Below are positions 7,410 through 12,746 of a stretch of DNA of 13,818 nt, in pieces (position 1 is the stretch's first letter; every line of letters begins with the position of its first letter). The DNA is from Solirubrobacteraceae bacterium (GTDB taxonomy: Bacteria; Actinomycetota; Thermoleophilia; Solirubrobacterales; Solirubrobacteraceae), in contig JAICJK010000021.1 in NCBI GenBank assembly GCA_025928415.1, forward strand, positions 1-13,818. Direction: 5' to 3'. The position numbers and the translations under genes are program-made. Under the pieces are notes generated by a model. That model saw only the letters and a list, made by a program, of their open reading frames with translations, was not told where the DNA came from and did no database searches.

Positions 7410-8078
7410 TCATCGCGGCTCGCGGGTCCGGAGGCCCAGCAGCGCCTCGGCGAGCTGGAGGTCCTCGGGGGTCGTCACCTTCAGGTTGGCGCGCGGGGCG
7501 GGCACGAGGCGCACGGTCCCGCCCTGCGCCTCGACGAGCGACGCGTCGTCGGTGGCGGCCGCGAGCACGGCGTCGTCCTGGGCGAGGACGCGCTCGAGGA
7601 CCGCGCGATGGAAGACCTGCGGGGTCTGGACCGCCCACAGCCGCGAGCGATCCAGCGTCCGGACCACGACCTCCCCCGCCCCCTCCTTGATCGTGTCGGC
7701 GACCGGCGCCGCGGCGATCGCGGCGTCGCAGTCCTCGGCGGCGATCGCCTCCAGGCAGGCCTCGACGAGCTGCGGGGTGAGCAGCGGGCGCGCGGCGTCG
7801 TGGACGAGCACGAGGTCGGCGGGCCCCGCGGCGTGGAGCGCCGCGCGGACCGAGTGCGAGCGCTGCTCGCCGCCCGGCACCCCGTGGGTGCCCGGCGGCG
7901 CGGTCACCCCGGGCGGGAGGGCCACGACGATCCGCTCGAGGGCGGCCACCGCGCGCAGCGCCTCCACGCTCCACTCGAGCATGGGGCGCCCCGCGCAGCG
8001 GACGAACGCCTTGGGCCCCTGGGACCCGAGGCGCTCGCCGCGCCCGGCGGCCACGAGCAGCGCGACCGCGGTGGGCAT
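7410..8078 (-). CDS. ispD: 2-C-methyl-D-erythritol 4-phosphate cytidylyltransferase
   Basis: IspD joins CTP and methylerythritol 4-phosphate to give CDP-methylerythritol in the MEP pathway. The 222-residue protein shows the CTP loop VAAGRGERLGSQGPKAF (residues 9-25, Lys23 catalytic), VHDAARPLL, ADTIKE, WAVQTPQVF and the closing NLKVTTPEDLQLAEALL, all standard for the family and of normal length. The ATG at 8078 lies 19 bases after the carD stop with only a weak ribosome site, so it probably depends on readthrough from carD. The product stands alone and is not fused to IspF, unlike in some proteobacteria. Confidence 0.95.
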   Translation of the reverse strand: MPTAVALLVAAGRGERLGSQGPKAFVRCAGRPMLEWSVEALRAVAALERIVVALPPGVTAPPGTHGVPGGEQRSHSVRAALHAAGPADLVLVHDAARPLLTPQLVEACLEAIAAEDCDAAIAAAPVADTIKEGAGEVVVRTLDRSRLWAVQTPQVFHRAVLERVLAQDDAVLAAATDDASLVEAQGGTVRLVPAPRANLKVTTPEDLQLAEALLGLRTREPR

Positions 8079-8097
8079 GCGGCCGTAGGAGCCGGCG

Positions 8098-8667
8098 CTA
8101 GCTGCGGGCCGCGACCTTCGCGCCGGCCGACTCGGCCAGCAGGTTGTCGAGGTGCGCCTCGGCGTCGTCCTCGGTCTTGTCCAGCGCGTACATCAGCTCG
8201 GACGCCAGGACCTTCTTGGCGCGCGTGTACATCTGCTTCTCGCCGGTCGAGAGGCCCTTCTCGTGCTCGCGGATGGCCAGGTTGCGGACCACCTCGGCGA
8301 GCTCGTAGATGTCGCCCGTCTTGATCTTGTCCCGGTTGTGCTTGAAGCGCCGGTTCCAGTTCTTGGGCATGTCGGAGATGTCGTCCTCGAGGACGGCGAG
8401 GACCTTCTCGACGGTCTCCTCGTCGATGACGCGGCGCAGGCCGGCGACGCCCGCGTTCTCGCACGGGACCATCACGGTCATGTCGTTGTGCAGGATCTTG
8501 ATGGTGAGGTACTCGCGCTCCTCACCGAACATCTTGCGCAGCTCCTTCTTCAGGACCCGTCCAGCCCCGTGGTGCGGATATACGACCTCGTCGCCGATCT
8601 CGAAGTCGATGTTGACGACGACCGGGACCTCCAGGTCCTCGGCCAGTGCTTCGCTCGTCTCGGGAAT
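8098..8667 (-). CDS. carD: CarD/CdnL-family RNA polymerase-binding transcription factor, apparent ATT start
   Basis: CarD binds the RNA polymerase beta subunit and stabilises open promoter complexes. In mycobacteria it controls rRNA transcription and is essential. The reading frame encodes FEIGDEVVYPHHGAGRV (residues 22-38), the hallmark start of the RNAP-interacting domain, then YLTIKI and a helical DNA-binding domain with KNWNRRFKHN (Trp104 is the likely minor-groove residue). No ATG, GTG or TTG lies between the in-frame TGA upstream and the ATG at 8532. That ATG would drop 45 residues, including the signature. A perfect AAGGAGG (8673-8679) sits five bases before an ATT at 8667-8665, so I place the start there, giving 189 residues, a length close to family members. 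In-frame CTG codons at residues 8 and 12 are weaker alternatives. It lies 73 bases after disA in the same direction. Confidence 0.9.
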   Translation of the reverse strand: MPETSEALAEDLEVPVVVNIDFEIGDEVVYPHHGAGRVLKKELRKMFGEEREYLTIKILHNDMTVMVPCENAGVAGLRRVIDEETVEKVLAVLEDDISDMPKNWNRRFKHNRDKIKTGDIYELAEVVRNLAIREHEKGLSTGEKQMYTRAKKVLASELMYALDKTEDDAEAHLDNLLAESAGAKVAARS

Positions 8668-8679
8668 GGTGTCCTCCTT
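8665..8679 (-). promoter_or_regulatory. Perfect Shine-Dalgarno AAGGAGG five bases from an ATT start (carD)
   Basis: On the minus strand AAGGAGG (8679-8673), spacer ACACC, then ATT (8667-8665). This is the strongest ribosome site in the window and points to a codon that is not normally a start. An AUU start is known from infC, where IF3 discriminates against it and so regulates its own synthesis. A similar translational control on carD is only inference. Confidence 0.7.
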
Positions 8680-8730
8680 GGGTCAGAGCCGCGCGCGGGA
8701 GCGCTAACGCGGTGCGTGGTGCGACGTGCG

Positions 8731-8740
8731 CCCTGCAGGG
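8731..8740. repeat. Ten-base palindrome CCCTGCAGGG directly after the disA stop
   Basis: CCCTGCAGGG is self-complementary and touches the disA stop codon (8741-8743). CTGCAG occurs again at 8747-8752 inside the last disA codons. The palindrome has no loop and no T-tract, so it is a poor terminator. It could be a protein site in the 73-base disA-carD gap or chance. Confidence 0.25.
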
Positions 8741-9853
8741 TCAGGTCTGCAGGTAGCGATCCACGAGGTTGATCTCCTGCAGCCGGCGAAGGCCCTCGCG
8801 GATGTCCTTCGCCCGGATCTCCCCCACGCCCTCGACCGTCTCGAGCTCGACGTCGGTCGCGGCGAGCATCTCGTCGAGACCTCCGAACTCCCTGACGATC
8901 TGCTGGACGACCAGCTTGGGCAGGCGCGGGATCCGCCCGAGGATCCGGTAGCCCCGCGGGGAGACCGGGTAGTCGAGCGTGTTGAGCTTGCGGTCGTACC
9001 CCGTCAGCTCGGCCAGGCGGCCGAAGTCCAGGAGGTCCTGGTGGGGCAGGCGGCCGATCTGGTCCAGCGCGGCGGCGAACGCCTCGTCGGAGTCCTCGGC
9101 CAGGTAGTCGTGGACGAGCGCGGCCTTGTCGGCGGCGGTCCCGACCATCGTCTCCTCGAGCTGCATCTCGATCAGCCGGCCCTCGGTGCCCAGCTCGACG
9201 ATGTAGCGCTCGATCTCGACGGCCATGCGCGTCACGAGCTCGGAGCGCTGGAGGACCGTCAGGACGTCGTGCAGCGTGGCGCCGCCCTCGAACTCCAGGG
9301 CGGTCAGGCGGGTGGAGACCTGGTCGAGGCGGGTGCGGTACTTGTCCAGGGTGGCCAGCGCCTGGTTGGCCTTCGCGAGCACCACGGGGATGTCCTCGAG
9401 GATGTACTTCGCCCCGTCGACGTACAGCGAGACGACCTCGCGCCGCTGGGAGATCGCGATCACCAGCGCGTCGGTCTGCTTGGAGACGCGCTCGGCCGTC
9501 CGGTGGCGGGTCCCGGTCTCGAGCGACAGGATCGTCGGGTCGGGGGTGAGCTGGACGTTGGCCCACGTGATCTTCGTCGCGTTCGCGTTGAGCGCGATCG
9601 CGCCGTCCATCTTGGCCACCTGGTACAGGAAGGCCGGCGTGTAGTCGATCTCGAGCTTGATGCCACCTGAGAACAGCGAGTTGAGCTCCTCCGGCTCGCC
9701 GATGACGATGAGGCCACCGGTCCGCGCGTGCACGATGTCGTCGATGCCTTCGCGCAGCGCCGTGCCGGGCGCGACCATCTCGAGCGCCTTTACGAGCCGG
9801 GGCTCTTGGCGGCTGTCGAGCTCATGGAGCTCATCCCCGGGTCGCTGCGCCAT
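8741..9853 (-). CDS. disA: DNA integrity scanning diadenylate cyclase DisA
   Basis: DisA makes the second messenger c-di-AMP from two ATP and pauses at branched DNA. The 370-residue protein has the DAC catalytic domain with MDGAIAL (DGA at 83-85) and TGTRHRTAER (RHR at 116-118), the two ATP-contacting motifs. A helical linker with repeated coiled segments (about 150-285) follows, then a C-terminal helix-hairpin-helix DNA-binding domain (FGGLDEMLAATDVELETVEGVGEIRAKDI). Length and domain order are those of octameric DisA. No in-frame start lies just upstream of the ATG at 9853 and there is no Shine-Dalgarno, which fits the leaderless promoter proposed upstream. It heads the carD-ispD-ispF operon. 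No radA is adjacent inside the window, although radA is its common neighbour in other bacteria. Confidence 0.96.
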   Translation of the reverse strand: MAQRPGDELHELDSRQEPRLVKALEMVAPGTALREGIDDIVHARTGGLIVIGEPEELNSLFSGGIKLEIDYTPAFLYQVAKMDGAIALNANATKITWANVQLTPDPTILSLETGTRHRTAERVSKQTDALVIAISQRREVVSLYVDGAKYILEDIPVVLAKANQALATLDKYRTRLDQVSTRLTALEFEGGATLHDVLTVLQRSELVTRMAVEIERYIVELGTEGRLIEMQLEETMVGTAADKAALVHDYLAEDSDEAFAAALDQIGRLPHQDLLDFGRLAELTGYDRKLNTLDYPVSPRGYRILGRIPRLPKLVVQQIVREFGGLDEMLAATDVELETVEGVGEIRAKDIREGLRRLQEINLVDRYLQT

Positions 9854-9861
9854 CGTGTCCC

Positions 9862-9889
9862 ATCGTATCAGGTGACACCCTCGCCTTAA
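9862..9889 (-). promoter_or_regulatory. Candidate disA promoter, nearly leaderless
   Basis: On the minus strand TTAAGG (9889-9884), a 16-base spacer, then TACGAT (9867-9862) preceded by TGA as an extended -10 element. TACGAT fits the actinobacterial TANNNT consensus. Eight bases separate it from the disA ATG, so the start of transcription would fall at or within about two bases of the ATG. This agrees with the absence of a Shine-Dalgarno. Confidence 0.5.
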
Positions 9890-9915
9890 CCCCCGCTCAA
9901 CCGCGGATCCGGGTC

Positions 9916-9934
9916 GGCTGACCGGCGGTCAGCC
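9916..9934. promoter_or_regulatory. Perfect dyad GGCTGACC-N3-GGTCAGCC, candidate operator
   Basis: Eight-base perfect arms (9916-9923 and 9927-9934) flank a three-base centre. The site lies between the divergent disA and gntR genes, where a terminator is not expected. GntR/FadR-family proteins bind short dyads of this size, and such regulators often act beside their own gene. The arrangement does not match the classic FadR half-site exactly, so assignment to the neighbouring regulator is inference. Confidence 0.4.
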
Positions 9935-9947
9935 CGGCGTCGCGCGC

Positions 9948-9971
9948 GGCGGGCCTCCCGCTGGGCCCGCC
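9948..9971. repeat. Second perfect inverted repeat in the disA-gntR gap
   Basis: GGCGGGCC (9948-9955) and GGCCCGCC (9964-9971) pair perfectly around an eight-base centre. The arms contain only G and C, so chance is a stronger explanation than for the dyad at 9916-9934. It lies about 30 bases upstream of the gntR -35 element. Confidence 0.2.
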
Positions 9972-10001
9972 CCGCCCCGCGGGCGCGTGCGGCTCGCGGG
10001 G

Positions 10002-10030
10002 TTGACAGCCCTGCCCGGCGATGCGAGCCT
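10002..10030 (+). promoter_or_regulatory. Candidate gntR promoter, TTGACA with leaderless start
   Basis: A perfect TTGACA (10002-10007), a 17-base spacer and GAGCCT (10025-10030), which keeps the two most important -10 bases (A2 and T6). Seven bases separate it from the ATG at 10038, so transcription would start at or next to the start codon. This supports 10038 over the upstream in-frame GTG at 9987, which would lie before the promoter. Confidence 0.5.
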
Positions 10031-10037
10031 TGCGGTC

Positions 10038-10754
10038 ATGTCGGTAGACCAGTTTGCGCTGACACCGCTGCGAATTGGTCAGCTCTATGAGAGGATCGCC
10101 GGCCGGCTGCGCGAGGAGATCGCCGCCGGCGCGCTGCCGCCGGGCGCCCGCCTGCCGTCCGAGCGCGACCTGGCCAGGGCGCTGGAGGTCGGCCGGCCGA
10201 GCGTCCGCGAGGCGATCGCCGCGCTGAAGAACGACGGCCTGGTGGAGACGCGCGCCGGGGCCGGCACCTTCGTGACCGCCGATGCGCCTGCGCTCCTGCT
10301 CGACGCGCCGGCGGCGAGCCCGGACACGAGCGTCACCGCGCTGCTGGAGGCCCGGGCGGAGCTCGAGCCCGCGATCGCCGCGCTCGCGGCGCGGCGCGGC
10401 GAGCGCGACCCCGAGCTGGAGGCGCTGCTCGAGTCGATGTCCGGCGTCGCCTCGCTCGGCGACCCCGCGGCGCGCGCCCGCTGGCGCGACGGCGACCGCG
10501 CCTTCCACCGGCGTCTGGCCGCGATGACGGGCAACCCGCTGCTCGCGCGCGTCGGCGAGCTCGTCGCGGCGACGATGGACGAGCCGCTGTGGCGGCGCCT
10601 GCACGACGACGCGGTCACCGACCCGCGGCGCGCCCGCGTCTTCGCCGCCGAGCACCGCCTGATCTACGAGGCCGTCGCCGACGGCGACCCCGAGGCCGCC
10701 GCGCTGTACGCCGGGCGCCACGTCGAGCGCGTGCGCCGCGACATCACCGGATGA
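10038..10754 (+). CDS. GntR-family transcriptional regulator, FadR/FCD subfamily
   Basis: The 238-residue protein has an N-terminal winged helix-turn-helix (about 14-82). LYERIAGRLREEIAAG, LPSERDLARALEVGRPSVREAI and the wing ETRAGAGTFV are the GntR signature in order. A helical FCD effector domain follows, with DRAFHRRLAAMTGNP, EHRLIYEAV and GRHVERV supplying the Asp and His residues that bind metal in this subfamily. Ligands of FCD regulators are usually organic acids or amino-acid breakdown products. The start at 10038 is chosen because the domain starts there and a candidate promoter ends seven bases upstream. Its TGA overlaps an ATG as ATGA at the next gene, so it is in the catabolic operon and probably represses it and itself until substrate is present. 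Confidence 0.93.
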   Translation: MSVDQFALTPLRIGQLYERIAGRLREEIAAGALPPGARLPSERDLARALEVGRPSVREAIAALKNDGLVETRAGAGTFVTADAPALLLDAPAASPDTSVTALLEARAELEPAIAALAARRGERDPELEALLESMSGVASLGDPAARARWRDGDRAFHRRLAAMTGNPLLARVGELVAATMDEPLWRRLHDDAVTDPRRARVFAAEHRLIYEAVADGDPEAAALYAGRHVERVRRDITG

Positions 10755-10765
10755 GAGGACCCGCC

Positions 10766-11674
10766 ATGCCAGCCCAGCCGTTCACCTCGGTCATCCCCGC
10801 GATGATCACCCCGTTCACCGACGACCTCCAGGTCGCCGCGGACCGGCTCGCCGCCAACGCGCGCTCGCTGCAGGCCGCCGGCATCGCGCACGTCGTCGTC
10901 TGCGGGACGATGGGCGAGGCCGGCGCGCTGAGCGACGACGAGCGGCGCGTCGTCGTCGAGACGGTCCTCGCCACCGGGCTGACCGTGAGCGTCGGCGTCT
11001 CCTCCCCCGACGCGCCCACGGCGGCGCGCCACGCCCGCGCGGCCGCCGCGCTCGGCGCCGCCGGGGTCATGTGCCTGCCGCCGACCGCCTACCGCGCCGA
11101 CGACCGCGAGCTCGACGCGCACTTCGTCGCCGTCGCGGACGCCACCGCGCTGCCGCTCATGCTCTACAACAACCCGGAGGCAGCGCGGCAGGACCTGCCG
11201 GCCGCGACCATCGCGCGGCTCGTCGAGGCCCACGACAGCATCGTCGCGGTCAAGGAGTGCTCGGGCGACGCCCGCCGGATCGCCCAGCTCGCCGAGCTGC
11301 TGGGCGAGCGCGCCGCGATCCTCGTCGGCGGCGACGACTGGGCGCTGGAGGGCTACGCCGCGGGCGCGAGCGGCTGGGTCTCGGGCGTGGCGAACGTCGC
11401 CCCGGAGCAGTGCCTGGAGCTCGAGGCCTGCGCCCTGGCCGGCGACCTGACGGCGGCCCGCGCGCTGCACCTGCGCCTGCTCCCCCTCGGGCGCCTGGAC
11501 ATGACGCCCAAGCTCGTGCAGTACTTCAAGGCGGCGCTGGACGAGACCGGCGGGCACGGGGGCCCCGTGCGACCGCCGCGGCTCGCGCTGACCGCCGCCG
11601 AGCAGGCGACCGCGCGCGCCGCCGTCGCCGCCCTGGGCGCCGGGCACGCGGCGGAGCAGGCGCTGCGGGCCTGA
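10766..11674 (+). CDS. DapA/NAL-family lyase, probable 1-pyrroline-4-hydroxy-2-carboxylate deaminase
   Basis: The 302-residue TIM-barrel protein has the family motifs: GIAHVVVCGTMGEAGALSDDER (about 39-60), LPLMLYNNP with Tyr134, and AVKECSGD with Lys163, the Schiff-base lysine. The family includes dihydrodipicolinate synthase, sialic acid lyase and the deaminase that turns pyrroline-hydroxy-carboxylate into 2-ketoglutarate semialdehyde in hydroxyproline breakdown. The following epimerase and FAD dehydrogenase make the last role most likely, but lysine synthesis cannot be excluded from sequence alone. The ATG at 10766 has GAGAGG seven bases upstream. An alternative ATG at 10751 overlaps the gntR stop and would add five residues. 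Its own stop overlaps the next start as TGATG. Confidence 0.85.
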   Translation: MPAQPFTSVIPAMITPFTDDLQVAADRLAANARSLQAAGIAHVVVCGTMGEAGALSDDERRVVVETVLATGLTVSVGVSSPDAPTAARHARAAAALGAAGVMCLPPTAYRADDRELDAHFVAVADATALPLMLYNNPEAARQDLPAATIARLVEAHDSIVAVKECSGDARRIAQLAELLGERAAILVGGDDWALEGYAAGASGWVSGVANVAPEQCLELEACALAGDLTAARALHLRLLPLGRLDMTPKLVQYFKAALDETGGHGGPVRPPRLALTAAEQATARAAVAALGAGHAAEQALRA

Positions 11675-12654
11675 TGCGCGCCGCCCGCGTCCTGCACGCC
11701 GTCGACTCCCACACGGAGGGCATGCCCACGCGGGTGATCACCGGCGGCGTGGGCGTCCTGCCGGGCGCGACGATGCTGGAGCGCAAGCTGCGCTTCGAGC
11801 GCGAGCGCGACGGCCTGCGCAAGCTGCTGATGCGCGAGCCGCGCGGGCACGGGGCGATGTCCGGGGCCATCCTCCAGCCGCCGTGCCGCGAGGACGCCGA
11901 CTGGGGCGTGCTGTTCATCGAGGTCAGCGGCTGCCTGCCGATGTGCGGCCACGGGACGATCGGCGTCGCGACCGTCCTCGTCGAGACCGGCATGGTCGAG
12001 GTCCGCGAGCCCGAGACCGTCATCCGCCTCGACGTGCCGGCGGGCCTCGTCGAGGCCCGCGTCGCGGTGCGGGACGGGCGGGCGCGCGCGGTGACGATCC
12101 GCAACGTGCCCGCCTTCCTGCACGAGGCCGGCGGCGAGGCCGGCGGGGTGCGCTACGACATGGCCTTCGGCGGGAACTTCTACGCGATCGCCGACGCCGC
12201 GTCGGCCGGGCTGGCCGTCGGGCCGCAGCACGCGGGCGAGCTGATCGAGGCCGGCCTGGCGCTGATGGCCGCCGTCCCCGAGCCGGTGCACCCCGAGGAC
12301 CCCGATCTCCGCGGCTGCCGTCACGTCATCTGGACGGCGCCCGGCGCCGACGGCGCGGACGGCCGGGCGGCCACCGCGATCCACCCCGGCTGGGTCGACC
12401 GGTCCCCGTGCGGGACCGGCACCAGCGCCCGGATGGCCCAGCTCTGGTCGCGCGGCGAGCTGGCCCTCGGCGCGCCGTTCGTGCACGAGTCGATCATCGG
12501 GACGCGCTTCGAGGGGCGCCTCGTCGCCGAGGCCACCGTCGGGGGCCGCCCGGCCGCGATCCCCGAGATCACGGGGCGCGCGTGGATCACCGGGATGGGC
12601 CAGTACCTGCTCGATCCCGACGACCCGTTCCCCGAGGGCTTCAGTGTCGGCTGA
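11674..12654 (+). CDS. Proline racemase family, probable 4-hydroxyproline 2-epimerase
   Basis: These enzymes invert the alpha carbon of proline or trans-4-hydroxyproline with a pair of cysteines and no cofactor. The 326-residue product has MCGHGTIG (Cys91) and DRSPCGTGTSAR (Cys246). With both cysteines present it should be a racemase/epimerase and not a trans-3-hydroxyproline dehydratase, which lacks one. VDSHTEGMPTR at the N-terminus and GRAWITGMGQYLLDPDDPFPEGF at the C-terminus are also typical. The catabolic partners suggest trans-4-hydroxy-L-proline to cis-4-hydroxy-D-proline. The ATG at 11674 overlaps the preceding stop by one base. Its last codons form the first copy of a tandem repeat, and a GTG inside them (12644) overlaps the TGA in another frame. 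Confidence 0.92.
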   Translation: MRAARVLHAVDSHTEGMPTRVITGGVGVLPGATMLERKLRFERERDGLRKLLMREPRGHGAMSGAILQPPCREDADWGVLFIEVSGCLPMCGHGTIGVATVLVETGMVEVREPETVIRLDVPAGLVEARVAVRDGRARAVTIRNVPAFLHEAGGEAGGVRYDMAFGGNFYAIADAASAGLAVGPQHAGELIEAGLALMAAVPEPVHPEDPDLRGCRHVIWTAPGADGADGRAATAIHPGWVDRSPCGTGTSARMAQLWSRGELALGAPFVHESIIGTRFEGRLVAEATVGGRPAAIPEITGRAWITGMGQYLLDPDDPFPEGFSVG

Positions 12655-12715
12655 CCCGTCCCCGAGGGCTTCGGTGTCGGCTGACCCGCTCCCCGAGGGC
12701 TTCGGTGTCGGCTGA
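12644..12715 (+). other. Possible relay mini-ORF, 23 codons, within the repeat
   Basis: It starts at GTG 12644, five bases after GAGGG, overlapping the epimerase TGA (12652-12654) by 11 bases. It passes in frame through the second repeat GTG and ends at TGA 12713-12715. The peptide starts MSADPSPRASVSADP and ends PEGFGVG. It has no recognisable function. It may only serve to carry ribosomes to the next start. Translation is not proven. Confidence 0.35.
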
Positions 12716-12746
12716 CGCGTTCCCCGAGGGCTTCGGTGTCGGCTGA
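12705..12746 (+). other. Possible relay mini-ORF, 13 codons, within the repeat
   Basis: It starts at GTG 12705, overlaps the stop of the previous mini-ORF by 11 bases, encodes MSADAFPEGFGVG and ends at TGA 12744-12746, which again overlaps the dehydrogenase GTG (12736) by 11 bases. With the preceding mini-ORF it makes an unbroken chain of overlapping stop/start pairs across the gap. Translation is not proven. Confidence 0.35.

Noticed and set aside
8098..8532. carD starting at the ATG at 8532
   Set aside because: This would remove the conserved GDEVVYPHHG segment, which is present in frame upstream behind a strong ribosome site.
9987..10037. Upstream GTG start for the GntR regulator
   Set aside because: The added residues match nothing in the family and the candidate TTGACA promoter lies inside them.
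11071..11673. Upstream extension of the epimerase frame
   Set aside because: It is an Arg/Ala-rich shadow of the DapA-like gene. The ATG at 11674 overlaps the preceding stop and begins the conserved N-terminus.
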